Shown: positions 17,811 through 26,258, counted from the first letter of the stretch. The stretch is 64,000 nt of DNA from a virus (IMGVR_UViG_3300020469_003050:250001-314000); one strand, 5' to 3'. Notes: generated by a model not told the origin, from the sequence alone. Made by a program: numbers and translations.

Positions 17811-19550
17811 ATGGCCAGTGAAGCAGAAATCGAAAGACTATATCAGGAATTTGTAAATAGAGGCGGAGGTCAATTTACATTCTCTAATATAAACACTACA
17901 CCTGCACAATATTATAGTGCAACATCTTCTACATCGTTAACACCAGGACAACAAGCGGCCTTATTAGCAAAGCAAGAACAGTTTAATAGACAATCTGCAT
18001 TATCAACTATTGCCAGTGAGTTAGCTGGAAACAATTTTTCTAATCCTTATATAGCAAGAGCAGATAACAGTACAGGTATAATAAACAATTTTACAAGTAT
18101 TGGATTAAATCCAACATTAACAAATATAACTGCATTAGCAGGTGCATTCGGTTCGTTTTCTGCTATTGAACAAACTGCTATTTTTGCCGGCATATTAGAA
18201 ATGACTGGTGTAGATATGGGTAGTTTTATTAAAGTACTAGGAATAGGTGCATTAGGTCTTGCGTTATTCAGTTCTTTAAAAAATCATACATCAGGTCAGA
18301 TGGCTGATTTACCAAAAACATTATCAGATGCAAGTGCATTAGCAGGAATGAATTCACAGTTTGGTGAACAAAGAGATAGTTGTTCATTTTTTAATGAAAT
18401 ACTAGGAGTTCTAAGTGGTGCATTCGATGGTACAATGGATTTTATCGATAGTGCTTTTGAAAAGATAAGTGGATTTTTACAACAATCTGGATTAGGCGGA
18501 ATTATAGACCAAATTACAAATGCAATTAGTGGTGCAGGAGGAATTATAGGTGATGTTATTAATGCAGTAGGTAATATTATAAATGGTGCAACATCTTTAC
18601 TCAGCAATGCATTAGGACAAATAGGAAGTTTAATAGGTAAAGTAACAAATGCAATAGCAGACGTAGTAAATCAAATAGCAAAAGAGGCAGAAAAACTTTT
18701 AAATTTAGCAACAGAATTAGCAAGTAAGGCATTAGCTTTAGCAATGGCGGCCGCGGCATTAGACCCATGTCAAATGGCAGTTATTCTTAATACAGGAAGT
18801 AGTGAAATGAAAGGTGCAGTTAATAAATTAACTCAACCTATGGATACACTTTCTACTGTACCAACTACTATTGATGGTAGAGCCGATGCAGGTACAGTTA
18901 TAAAAACTATGGATCAAGCAAAGAGAGAGGCTTCACAAGCACCTGGTGTACCACAATCTCCATTTACTGATACTGCTAAACAACATCAACCATTAGATGC
19001 ATACTTGCATAATTTATTTAATGAAGTTACAGGTATCTTTGGTGATACATTCGATACTATAAAGAATGCAGTTGGTGGAGCAGTAGTATCTACTGCATCT
19101 AACACAGGTTCTTTAGGATCCTCATCAACTTCAACTCCAGCTAAAACGACAACAACTATTTCAAGTGATGCTTGGAGACAATGGCAAGGAACTTTTTCAA
19201 ATACATTATTAGGATTAAAAAGAGATATCAAACATCTTAAGATGTTTATACAACAAGCAATTAATACTAAAACTTTTTCTACAGAAGAATTAAAGAAACA
19301 AGCAATCATATTATCAGAAGTGTTAGCAGAAAACGAAACTGCGGTATCTGCCGAATTAAAAAGTGCAAACAATCAGCTAGTATATGAATCAGAAGGAAAC
19401 AAGTTTAGAATTGATACTAAAGAAAAAGAAAAAATTGAACTTTTAAATTCTAAAGTTGCACCTCATACACAAAGATTAATCAATCGTGTACAAAGAGCAT
19501 ATTCTGATTCAGTTGTACAGTGGAATTCTATAGACCAAAACGTTAGATAA
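17811..19550 (+). CDS. Large Ala/Gly-rich baseplate-region protein
   Basis: 579 aa. ATG 17811 is chosen over TTG 17805 because GGAGTTGAGG lies directly upstream. A hydrophobic segment (~130-165, with VLGIGALGLALFSSL) precedes a long Ala/Gly/Ile-rich repetitive helix (~205-310) and a charged C-terminal coiled-coil-like part. It follows PAAR by 9 bp and could be a tail-tip, membrane-interacting or ejected protein. No family recognised. Confidence 0.62.
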   Translation: MASEAEIERLYQEFVNRGGGQFTFSNINTTPAQYYSATSSTSLTPGQQAALLAKQEQFNRQSALSTIASELAGNNFSNPYIARADNSTGIINNFTSIGLNPTLTNITALAGAFGSFSAIEQTAIFAGILEMTGVDMGSFIKVLGIGALGLALFSSLKNHTSGQMADLPKTLSDASALAGMNSQFGEQRDSCSFFNEILGVLSGAFDGTMDFIDSAFEKISGFLQQSGLGGIIDQITNAISGAGGIIGDVINAVGNIINGATSLLSNALGQIGSLIGKVTNAIADVVNQIAKEAEKLLNLATELASKALALAMAAAALDPCQMAVILNTGSSEMKGAVNKLTQPMDTLSTVPTTIDGRADAGTVIKTMDQAKREASQAPGVPQSPFTDTAKQHQPLDAYLHNLFNEVTGIFGDTFDTIKNAVGGAVVSTASNTGSLGSSSTSTPAKTTTTISSDAWRQWQGTFSNTLLGLKRDIKHLKMFIQQAINTKTFSTEELKKQAIILSEVLAENETAVSAELKSANNQLVYESEGNKFRIDTKEKEKIELLNSKVAPHTQRLINRVQRAYSDSVVQWNSIDQNVR

Positions 19551-19565
19551 AGGATTTAAAACCAT

Positions 19566-20165
19566 ATGAACAGAGTTTGGTTATTTGGTGAAACATCTGA
19601 TTTTTCTAAGACTTTATTAAGAGCAATACGAGAGAAAACATCAGATGTTCAAACATTTGGTAGAAGAAATATATCATATGATGAAGATTTAAGGACACAG
19701 ATTAGTTTAAATGAAAATCTTCCAGATAAAGTAATCATAAATGTAAATTTAGGTTTTACTTGGGGTAAAACAAAGGCACTAAAATGGGTAGATCCTTTAC
19801 AAGTTATATATTTTATTTCAGAGTTACTTAAGGCTTTTCACGAATCAAATAAAGATATAACAGTTGTATATATTACAAGTTCAATAACAATGGGTGTATG
19901 CCCTGAACAATATTTTCTAAAACATAAAGATTATGTTTCTATCAGGCATGTACAACAAACTATGTGGTCTGCATATACATCAGACAAACTTAAAGTATTA
20001 GCAGTTAGCCCTTCTAATGTGAATACTGATAATATGGAAAAGTATGCTGAAAGAATAGTAGGGTTTCTTTATAATCCTCCTTCTGTCAGAAAACCAATAA
20101 TAGATTTAAACCAACATAAAAGTATTAGAGATGAATGGTTTGAATTGTACAAACTTGATAAATAG
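19566..20165 (+). CDS. Rossmann-like hypothetical protein
   Basis: 199 aa. Starts VWLFGETSDFSKTLLRAI and has a central strand ITVVYITSSITMG and VLAVSPSNVNT, an arrangement like a degenerate short-chain dehydrogenase (G-x3-G turn imperfect, no clear Y-x3-K). An AAGGAT ribosome site precedes it. Function unknown. Confidence 0.5.
   Translation: MNRVWLFGETSDFSKTLLRAIREKTSDVQTFGRRNISYDEDLRTQISLNENLPDKVIINVNLGFTWGKTKALKWVDPLQVIYFISELLKAFHESNKDITVVYITSSITMGVCPEQYFLKHKDYVSIRHVQQTMWSAYTSDKLKVLAVSPSNVNTDNMEKYAERIVGFLYNPPSVRKPIIDLNQHKSIRDEWFELYKLDK
20157..20164 (+). promoter_or_regulatory. Late-type box placing +1 on the start codon
   Basis: GATAAATA at 20157-20164, five bases (GATAT), then ATG 20170. 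If the box is used like the T4 late box, transcription begins at the A of the ATG. The same spacing occurs at 38098. Confidence 0.65.
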
Positions 20166-20169
20166 ATAT

Positions 20170-20859
20170 ATGCGTGTAGAAGAAATTATAAAATCAGTTG
20201 AAGAAGGGATAAATGACCCTCATATATTTAAAGCAGTATTCATGGCTGGCGGCCCTGGCTCCGGTAAGTCTTTTGTTGCTAAAAAGTTTCTTTCAGGAAC
20301 AGGCTTAAAGATGGTCAATTCAGATGAAATATTTGAACACCTAATGAAGAAAAATGATTTACCACTAGAACCAGACACTATTGTTTCACCACAAGGTAGA
20401 GAACAAAGAGATAGAGCAAAGATACTAACTAAGTTGCGTAAAGATACTTATATCGACGGACGTTTAGGTTTAGTTATTGATGGTACTGGTAAAGATGTAA
20501 TGAAGATTGGTAAGATTAAAGAAAAATTAGCACAAATCGGCTACGATAACATGATGCTATTTGTTAATACAAGTGAAGAAGTAGCACAAGACCGTAATAC
20601 TCAACGTACAAGAAGTATTCCAACAGAACTAGTAACAAAGATGTGGAAACAAGTACAAGATAACATTATGAAATTTCAACAAATGTTTAGTGCAGGTCGT
20701 TTCTTTGTTGTTGATAATTCTGGTGGACTAGAAGATCCAGAAAGAGCAGAAAACTTTACAAAAGTCAATAAGCAAATTGATAAGTTTCTTGTTCAACCAC
20801 CAACTAAGCGAGAAGCTAAGAAGTGGATCGAAGACCAAAAAGCAAAACGTTCAAGTTAG
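20170..20859 (+). CDS. P-loop kinase, zeta-toxin/AAA-type
   Basis: 229 aa from ATG 20170 (an upstream in-frame ATG at 20131 lies inside the previous gene). Walker A GGPGSGKS is followed by MVNSDEIFEHLMKK (zeta-toxin-like Asp after strand 2), VIDGTGKD as Walker B-like, and an arginine-rich lid (DRNTQRTRSIP). Such proteins phosphorylate small molecules or nucleotides, for example T4 polynucleotide kinase-like and zeta families. Substrate unknown. Confidence 0.72.
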   Translation: MRVEEIIKSVEEGINDPHIFKAVFMAGGPGSGKSFVAKKFLSGTGLKMVNSDEIFEHLMKKNDLPLEPDTIVSPQGREQRDRAKILTKLRKDTYIDGRLGLVIDGTGKDVMKIGKIKEKLAQIGYDNMMLFVNTSEEVAQDRNTQRTRSIPTELVTKMWKQVQDNIMKFQQMFSAGRFFVVDNSGGLEDPERAENFTKVNKQIDKFLVQPPTKREAKKWIEDQKAKRSS

Positions 20860-20862
20860 CAC

Positions 20863-20891
20863 TTGACATTCCCCACTAAATATAGTAACAT
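20863..20891 (+). promoter_or_regulatory. Sigma70-like promoter, glycosyltransferase
   Basis: TTGACA (20863-20868), 17-bp spacer, TAACAT (20886-20891). The gene start at 20915 has AAGGTGAAG, so this mRNA has a normal leader. Confidence 0.72.
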
Positions 20892-20914
20892 ATAATAAAC
20901 TATAAAGGTGAAGA

Positions 20915-21772
20915 ATGGACAATAGTGTAATAGAAAAATTTCAAAACTATCGTAAAGATATTGACATGGATTTTATACAAAAAACTCATGTTCATTATTG
21001 CACACCTTGTTACGGTGGACAAGTAACAGAACCTTTCTTTCGTAGTTGGAGTCGGGCACATATGATGTTTACAAAATATCAAATACCCTATTCAGTTACA
21101 ACAAGTGCAAACGAATCTCTCATTTCAAGAGCAAGATGCCATATGGTGGCTTACTTTATGGCTAATCCAAAAGCAACACATATGATGTTTATCGATGCAG
21201 ATGTTAATTTTGATGCATTAGATATATTACATATGTTACAACATGATAAAGATATCATTGTAGGTGCATATCCAAAGAAAGATTTAGATTGGAGAGGAAT
21301 AGAACGTAAAGTTTTAGGAGGTCGTGCAGATACATTAGAACAACTGCAACGAGCAGGTGCCAACTATGCATTAAACTTTGATTGGGAAATACTAGAAGAT
21401 AACACACGTAGAATAAAAAACAAAGATGGTTTAGTGAAATTACGTGATGCGGCTACTGGATTTATGTTAATTAAACGAGAAGTAATTGAAAAGATGATTG
21501 CTTCATACCCAGAGTTGTATTTTGAAAATGATTTAAACTTAGATGAAGAATTCGCTAAGTGGACTTATCTATTTTTTGATTGTATGCATGAACAAGATAC
21601 TAAAAGATATTTGTCAGAAGATTATGCATTTTGTCGTAGATGGCAAGCATTAGGTGGGGAAGTTTGGTTAGACCCACTAATCAATTTAGACCACGTAGGT
21701 CATTTTACTTTTTCTGGAAATGTTGGTAAGATATTCCAACACGATGCTTCAATAGAAGATGATATAGAATAA
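20915..21772 (+). CDS. GT-A glycosyltransferase
   Basis: 285 aa. The N-terminal strand HVHYCTPCYGG, the segment NESLISRARCHMVAYF, and the metal-binding FIDADV (D94-x-D96) mark a GT-A fold family 2-like transferase. The later EDYAFCRRW is the typical ED acceptor-side motif. It transfers sugar from a nucleotide sugar; target may be phage DNA, virion protein or the host surface. Single-gene unit between a sigma70-like promoter and a terminator. Confidence 0.78.
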   Translation: MDNSVIEKFQNYRKDIDMDFIQKTHVHYCTPCYGGQVTEPFFRSWSRAHMMFTKYQIPYSVTTSANESLISRARCHMVAYFMANPKATHMMFIDADVNFDALDILHMLQHDKDIIVGAYPKKDLDWRGIERKVLGGRADTLEQLQRAGANYALNFDWEILEDNTRRIKNKDGLVKLRDAATGFMLIKREVIEKMIASYPELYFENDLNLDEEFAKWTYLFFDCMHEQDTKRYLSEDYAFCRRWQALGGEVWLDPLINLDHVGHFTFSGNVGKIFQHDASIEDDIE

Positions 21773-21795
21773 AGGGGACCTAAGCCCCCTTTAAA
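21771..21795. terminator. Bidirectional terminator
   Basis: AAAGGGG...CCCCCTTT stem with A/T runs on both sides, lying between the plus-strand glycosyltransferase and the minus-strand cluster that ends at 21798. Confidence 0.85.
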
Positions 21796-21797
21796 AT

Positions 21798-21845
21798 TTA
21801 CTCACCGTTAATAAAATCTAGTTCTTCATCTGTATAAGGCCACAT
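21798..21845 (-). CDS. Micro-ORF, 15 aa
   Basis: Encodes MWPYTDEELDFINGE behind an AGAGGAAAAAAGC ribosome site. It is acidic with an aromatic start and is the last gene of the minus-strand cluster. It is very short, but the ribosome site, cluster position and terminator right after it support translation. Confidence 0.4.
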   Translation of the reverse strand: MWPYTDEELDFINGE

Positions 21846-21969
21846 AGCTTTTTTCCTCTTGTTTGTTTCGTTTAGATTTTTTATCTAATATTCCTCTACC
21901 AGAATCATCAGATAAGAATATCGTTGATACTAATAGAGAAACAATAACTGTTCTAATGAACTTAGGCAA
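21826..21969 (-). CDS. Small membrane peptide (47 aa)
   Basis: TTG start at 21969 with AGGAGG touching it. One hydrophobic helix (TVIVSLLVSTIFLS) is followed by a charged tail (ILDKKSKRNKQEEKS). It overlaps the previous gene's end and the 15-aa ORF. The start is uncertain (a GTG lies 12 bp upstream). Confidence 0.35.
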   Translation of the reverse strand: MPKFIRTVIVSLLVSTIFLSDDSGRGILDKKSKRNKQEEKSYVALYR

Positions 21970-22084
21970 CCTCCTGGTCACACATCAAGCGTTTTGCTTG
22001 TTGATGATAACCTTGTCTTGCCAATTCGCTTGCCGCTCTCATACGACCAATATGTTCAAACCATACTACTAATCTCTTAAACAT
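21962..22084 (-). CDS. Small basic protein, DUF1127-like (40 aa)
   Basis: Starts MFKRLVVWFEHIGRMRAASE and continues LARQGYHQQAKRLM. The Arg-rich helical pattern recalls the short DUF1127 (YjiS-type) proteins of alphaproteobacteria, though length and end differ. Start is coupled to the upstream stop by TAATG. Missed by length-limited gene finders. Confidence 0.5.
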   Translation of the reverse strand: MFKRLVVWFEHIGRMRAASELARQGYHQQAKRLMCDQEVA

Positions 22085-22236
22085 TACACCCACCCTTTTA
22101 AATTCTTATTCATTAAAACTCTTTGTCTACGTTCTAAGTCTTGCAAATCATGTGAGTTAGCAAGATAATCATACTCTTGTTGTGCCTGTGTTCTAGGTCT
22201 TATTGCATTCCATACTTTCTTTATCAACTTAATCAT
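22084..22236 (-). CDS. DUF3563-like small protein (50 aa)
   Basis: Reads MIKLIKKVWNAIRPRTQAQQ, then EYDYLANSHDLQDLERRQR. The combination of RPRT, DYLA-S-DL-DLE-R matches the DUF3563 family of short proteobacterial proteins of unknown role. It is linked on both sides by TAATG stop/start overlaps. Confidence 0.6.
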   Translation of the reverse strand: MIKLIKKVWNAIRPRTQAQQEYDYLANSHDLQDLERRQRVLMNKNLKGWV

Positions 22237-22436
22237 TAATTTTTACCTTTCGTTGGAAACATCTTTCCATTGATATATGTAGTCTTTGGTCCAATACCTG
22301 TTTGGATCATTGTTTGATAGGCATATTCCCAATCGTTCTTGTACTCTGTTTTGGCCCATGTTTCAAATTCTCTTTCTCTACGCCCAGGTTTAGCCGAAAA
22401 GACATTGATAAGGCCGCTGAAAAAATTCAACGTCAT
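22236..22436 (-). CDS. Hypothetical protein (66 aa), first of minus cluster
   Basis: Has an ACGGAGAACG ribosome site. The N-terminus is hydrophobic (LNFFSGLINVFSA), then polar with REREFETWAKTEYKNDWEYA. Last codon overlaps the DUF3563 start (TAATG). The cluster of five tiny genes shares one late-type box at 22560. Confidence 0.6.
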   Translation of the reverse strand: MTLNFFSGLINVFSAKPGRREREFETWAKTEYKNDWEYAYQTMIQTGIGPKTTYINGKMFPTKGKN

Positions 22437-22554
22437 TTTACGTTCTCCGTATTAAATAAATTTTTGTTATGCTTGAGGACAGCAATACCCTGAGTCTTTT
22501 CTCAGTGTCACAGGTCTTTCCCAGTCGCCAATACAAAAAAGGACTTTTTGTATC
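22437..22554 (-). promoter_or_regulatory. Structured leader of the minus cluster
   Basis: About 118 nt between the predicted late start and the first ORF. Read on the minus strand it has a hairpin ATACAAAAA/TTTTTTGTAT followed by CTGAG-AAAAGA-CTCAG inside a GC-richer stretch, unlike the AT-rich surroundings. No known RNA family was recognised. The rest of 22568-22680 holds nothing I can name. Confidence 0.4.
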
Positions 22555-22559
22555 ACTTT

Positions 22560-22567
22560 TATTTATA
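22560..22567 (-). promoter_or_regulatory. Late-type box TATAAATA, minus strand
   Basis: The sequence TATTTATATAAATA is palindromic, so a TATAAATA also reads on the plus strand at 22566-22573. On the minus strand it drives the cluster 22436-21798. Confidence 0.55.
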
Positions 22568-22681
22568 TAAATATAACAGAAAAAACAAAGGAAATACAGT
22601 GTTTTTTCGACATTCCCGCTATGTCGAAAATGCAACGCTAGTTCATAGTTGACATAACTAAACAACATATGCAAATAGCTA

Positions 22682-22710
22682 TTGATTTTCTATAGTAAAT
22701 ATGTTATTAT
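22682..22710 (+). promoter_or_regulatory. Sigma70-like promoter, yggX
   Basis: TTGATT (22682-22687), 17-bp spacer, TATTAT (22705-22710). AAAGGAG precedes the ATG at 22736. Confidence 0.75.
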
Positions 22711-22735
22711 AGTTATGTAATATTACAAAGGAGAC

Positions 22736-23023
22736 ATGATGCCTAAAGTTTTTTGTGCAAAATATAATGAAGAACTACCCGGATTAGAAAAGGCACCCTT
22801 CCCTGGAGAAGCAGGTAAGAGAGTGCTTGATACTGTTTCAGAAAAAGCATGGAATGAATGGTTAAACTTTCAAACTATTCTTATTAATGAAAATAGATTA
22901 AATCTAATGGACGAAGGTGCTAGAAAGTTTCTATCAGAAAATAGAGATAAGTTCTTATATGAACCTGGTGAACTTGCAATGCCTGAGCAATATAGAGATC
23001 CGAATGTTCCTGATTTGAGATAG
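22736..23023 (+). CDS. YggX-like Fe(II)-trafficking protein
   Basis: 95 aa. The sequence VFCAKYNEELPGLEKAPFPG, then AWNEWLNFQTILINENRLN and ARKFLSENRDKFL, follows the YggX family almost end to end, including its single conserved Cys (C7). YggX proteins protect iron-sulfur clusters from oxidation and buffer iron in the cytoplasm. It is unusual in a phage. It has its own early-type promoter and heads the run of enzymes that follows. ATG ATG doublet: the second Met is equally possible. Confidence 0.92.
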   Translation: MMPKVFCAKYNEELPGLEKAPFPGEAGKRVLDTVSEKAWNEWLNFQTILINENRLNLMDEGARKFLSENRDKFLYEPGELAMPEQYRDPNVPDLR

Positions 23024-23038
23024 AAAGAGATAGTAAAA

Positions 23039-23644
23039 ATGGAAATAAGATGTGTAGACCCAGAATATCCCGTATGGGAGTTGACTAAACTTGAACTACC
23101 TGATTTAGACGTTAATGCATTAAGAGGTGACGAAAGTAAAAGTGCGTTACCGATTAATAAGAAACGTGAACCAATGATGTTGAATTGGAGTAATCAAAAT
23201 CATTTTAATTTTAAGGAATGTTGGATTCAACGTAAAGCAATCTTACAAGATTATATAAAGGGACGAGCATACGAAGAATGTGATGAAATAATGCCTATGT
23301 GGCCTAATAAGTTTGAAACGTTTGATTGGGGAACTGGAGAAGGTTCTGTACAAATAATACACGATAGAACAGGATTTCAAATGGGACCTCATATTGATAA
23401 TCGTATGGTAATAGGAGTAATGATTGTAAATCTACAAGATAACCCAGAAGGATCTGGTACAAATTTTCATGTAGATAGGGATACACCAGAGCATTGGTAT
23501 AGTGGTCCTACAAGAAGAAACACAGGAATATTTTTTCTTAACAATTGGAATACATGGCATAGTATTCAAAACAATGGGCATGACAGACTTATCTGCTATG
23601 ATATTATGCATTTAGGTGAAATGTTCAGATTTGGAAACGGATAA
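23039..23644 (+). CDS. 2-oxoglutarate/Fe(II) dioxygenase
   Basis: 201 aa. Double-stranded beta-helix residues are visible: H118-x-D120 in GPHIDNR, distal H174 in TWHSIQ and R183 in HDRLICY, the last for 2OG. Such phage enzymes hydroxylate proteins, nucleobases or small molecules. It is one of three in the window. It lies between YggX and a thioesterase-like gene. Confidence 0.78.
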   Translation: MEIRCVDPEYPVWELTKLELPDLDVNALRGDESKSALPINKKREPMMLNWSNQNHFNFKECWIQRKAILQDYIKGRAYEECDEIMPMWPNKFETFDWGTGEGSVQIIHDRTGFQMGPHIDNRMVIGVMIVNLQDNPEGSGTNFHVDRDTPEHWYSGPTRRNTGIFFLNNWNTWHSIQNNGHDRLICYDIMHLGEMFRFGNG

Positions 23645-23646
23645 CA

Positions 23647-24048
23647 TTGAAGAAATTAGTTTGGAAAATACACTTAACAGCCTCAGATGTCAATGCTGGC
23701 GGGACAGTTAGTGGTGGCAGATTGTTTGATATGGCAGACGTTTCTGCTTATACAATGATTAATGAAACGTTTACTAGTATGAGACCAGAGTTATCAGTTG
23801 TAACAAATGGTGCAAATGTAAAATTTATTGCACCTGCATTTGCTTATGGTTTTATAGAATCATATGCAGAGATAGTTGAAGTTACTCCTGCAAAGATAAA
23901 TGTACTTATTACTATGAATTATAGACAAAATAAAGGCTTAGATTGGTATAAATGTTTTGAGGGTATATTCAGTTTTACTTGTTTAAATGCTGATACTCGT
24001 AAAGTTTATAAAATGACGAAAGAGGATATGAATGAAATTCAAGGCTAA
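23647..24048 (+). CDS. Hotdog-fold thioesterase-like protein
   Basis: 133 aa, TTG start 2 bp after the oxygenase. The motif SDVNAGGTVSGGRLFDMAD matches the D-x3-G-x-V-x-GG-x4-MD helix entry of YciA-type acyl-CoA thioesterases. It would hydrolyse acyl-CoA, a rare phage activity. The C-terminus overlaps the epimerase gene by 17 bp. Confidence 0.72.
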   Translation: MKKLVWKIHLTASDVNAGGTVSGGRLFDMADVSAYTMINETFTSMRPELSVVTNGANVKFIAPAFAYGFIESYAEIVEVTPAKINVLITMNYRQNKGLDWYKCFEGIFSFTCLNADTRKVYKMTKEDMNEIQG

Positions 24049-24952
24049 AGTATTAGTAACAGGTGGTGCAGGTTATATAGGCACAGAATTAGTTAAGCAA
24101 TTACTGGATAAAGGATACGATGTAACAATATTAGATAAAAAAGAAAAGCCTGAATTAGATAGTAGAGTAAAATATATTCAAGGAGATTTGCAGAGTGCCG
24201 CACGTTGCGTAATGGCATGTGCTGGTCAAGAATTTGTTATTCATCTAGGAGCAAAGCCTCGCATACCAGAAAGTTTTATTAATCCAGATGAGTACTTTGA
24301 TAATAATGTTACTGGTACTAAAAATATACTAACAGCCGCAAGTGCAGTTGGTGTAAGAAAGTTTGTATTTGCTAGTAGTAGTTCTATTTACGGTAATAAT
24401 CAGACTCCACATAAACCTTATCATAAGCCTGATCCACTAAATTATTATGCAATGACAAAAATATTTGGTGAACATTTGTGTAAACAATATAAGAATATGT
24501 TTGGATTGACATATAACATATTGCGTTTCTTTACAGTATATTCAGAAAATCAACCAAACTCTAATACTGGTGGACTGATGATAGGAAAGTTTGGAAGACT
24601 TGCAAAAGAGAATAACCCATTGACAATACACGGCGACGGAGAATATAAAAGAGATTATATACATGTTTCTGATGTAGCAAAAGCATGTATTTCTAGTATT
24701 GAGTCAAAAGTAAGAAATGAGATATTTAATGTAGGAACAGGAACTAATATTTCAGTTAATAAAGTAGTAGATATTATAAGAGAGTTTAAAGATGTTACTG
24801 TAGTACATGAAGAAAATCCAAGAGGTTATGCACAAGAAACATTAGCAGATATAAGCAAAGCAAAGAAGTTATTAGGGTGGGAACCTAAAATCAATCAAGT
24901 AGAAGGAATAAGAAAAACATATAAGGAGATATTTAATGAACAAACAGATTGA
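24032..24952 (+). CDS. NAD-dependent nucleotide-sugar epimerase/dehydratase
   Basis: 306 aa extended SDR enzyme. Rossmann TGGAGYIG (10-17), HLGAKP after strand 4, SSSSIYG, and catalytic Y139-x3-K143 (YAMTK) are in order; the C-terminal HVSDVAKA and NVGTGTNIS are typical of UDP-sugar epimerases (GalE/WbpP group). It would supply sugars for glycosylation with the transferase at 20915. Exact sugar unknown. Confidence 0.88.
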   Translation: MKFKAKVLVTGGAGYIGTELVKQLLDKGYDVTILDKKEKPELDSRVKYIQGDLQSAARCVMACAGQEFVIHLGAKPRIPESFINPDEYFDNNVTGTKNILTAASAVGVRKFVFASSSSIYGNNQTPHKPYHKPDPLNYYAMTKIFGEHLCKQYKNMFGLTYNILRFFTVYSENQPNSNTGGLMIGKFGRLAKENNPLTIHGDGEYKRDYIHVSDVAKACISSIESKVRNEIFNVGTGTNISVNKVVDIIREFKDVTVVHEENPRGYAQETLADISKAKKLLGWEPKINQVEGIRKTYKEIFNEQTD

Positions 24953-25259
24953 ACCTATTAGAGAAAAATTAGACGAAAAAATTAAACAACTTAACTCTAG
25001 TAGAGTATTCAAAAAGGTTACACCTAAATATGATTTATCTTGGTATGTAAAATGGGTTGCTTCTATAATGATATTGATTGCGACTTGTGCCAGAGCAACT
25101 GGAACTATACCGCAAGTTGATTTATGGTTTGGTTTGTTTGGGACACTAGGTTGGTTTTGGGTAGGTATGTTGTGGCATGACAGAGCATTAATAATGCTTA
25201 ATGGAGTGCTTGTAACCCTAATTTTCATGGGTCTATTAAAGTTTTATTTTGGAGTTTAA
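24936..25259 (+). CDS. Small membrane protein (107 aa)
   Basis: A charged N-terminus is followed by three hydrophobic helices (~37-55, 62-82, 84-105) including GLFGTLGWFWVGMLWHDRALI. The product at 51576 has the same arrangement (GASGWIYVGYKWNEKAII), so they are paralogues of an unassigned small membrane family (DUF6552-like). AAGGAG site inside the epimerase end. Confidence 0.6.
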   Translation: MNKQIEPIREKLDEKIKQLNSSRVFKKVTPKYDLSWYVKWVASIMILIATCARATGTIPQVDLWFGLFGTLGWFWVGMLWHDRALIMLNGVLVTLIFMGLLKFYFGV

Positions 25260-25262
25260 ATT

Positions 25263-26258
25263 ATGCACAGACAAGCATACATACCACCCGGAGCAGGTAA
25301 AAATTTCATATCATTATATGTTTTATGGGAAGGTGACCGTTCTAAGATTTTAAAGTATCAGGAACAAGTAAATGAGTTTCAAGTACTAGGTCAACACTCT
25401 ACTCTTTGGGATTATACACAATTAAGAAACCCAACTGTTGAAGGTGCTATAAAAGAATTTGAAGCTAAGAATCCAAAAGTAGTAAATTTGTTGAAACCGT
25501 TCAGAAGCAGGGTAAAAAAAGAATGGTTTCTTGAAACTGCTGAAAAATTTGGTGCATCACCTCAGGGTTTACATGTACTTGAAAGAGATTGGTATTGGCT
25601 ACCTATAATGGATTTCTCAATATTTTATGTATTATTTTTTGGTAAAAACAAAGAGTTAGATTATGTTATAAATCAACTTTGCGATTATCCTTGGTCATCA
25701 CATAACGTAGCTAAAAAAGAATTAACATCTATAATACATTATTCACCAAATGATACTCTTGGTATGTCTCAAGTAAAAAATGAAATTAAAACATTACGTA
25801 TATCATTTAAGGATAGTGAAGAATATATATCAGACTTGCTTTATGCAAAACATTCCATTCCTACTCAACATGAAAGAAATAATGCTGATACAGTAGCAGA
25901 AGAACGTTTCTATATAAAAGATACATCAACAACTGTAGTAGACGAAGTAATATCATATAGAAAGATATTTATGGAACAAAACAAGGCAGAATTAGAAAGG
26001 CTATTTGGATTTTTTGGGAAAGAAGAATATTTTGATAAGAATACAGAAACGATTATACAAGATTTTCAAGAATATCATAAGACAAATAAAACTATGGTTA
26101 GAAATTTTGATTTCTCAAATGTACCTGGATATGAAAAATCTTTTTTTAAAGGCTGGAAAGATAAACACGCCTCTGTAGAACATGTCGCTAACCTTGAAAA
26201 ACATGATAAAGAATTTGGAACAAACTGGAAAGCAGAACACGATGCCTCAAAAATTTAA
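25263..26258 (+). CDS. GAG-N-F paralogue 1, sulfotransferase-like
   Basis: 331 aa. A short N-terminal PPGAGKNFISLYVLW could be a phosphate-binding loop as in sulfotransferase-type P-loop proteins. The C-terminal YRKIFMEQNKAELERLFGFF and FDKNTETIIQDFQEYH are shared with the next two genes. These three tandem paralogues look like products of local duplication. Function inferred only from the loop and cluster; a phage glycan sulfation or modification role is possible. Confidence 0.6.
   Translation: MHRQAYIPPGAGKNFISLYVLWEGDRSKILKYQEQVNEFQVLGQHSTLWDYTQLRNPTVEGAIKEFEAKNPKVVNLLKPFRSRVKKEWFLETAEKFGASPQGLHVLERDWYWLPIMDFSIFYVLFFGKNKELDYVINQLCDYPWSSHNVAKKELTSIIHYSPNDTLGMSQVKNEIKTLRISFKDSEEYISDLLYAKHSIPTQHERNNADTVAEERFYIKDTSTTVVDEVISYRKIFMEQNKAELERLFGFFGKEEYFDKNTETIIQDFQEYHKTNKTMVRNFDFSNVPGYEKSFFKGWKDKHASVEHVANLEKHDKEFGTNWKAEHDASKI

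Noticed and set aside
20131-20169. Longer N-terminus of the P-loop kinase.
   Set aside because: It would overlap the previous gene and lie upstream of the late transcription start.
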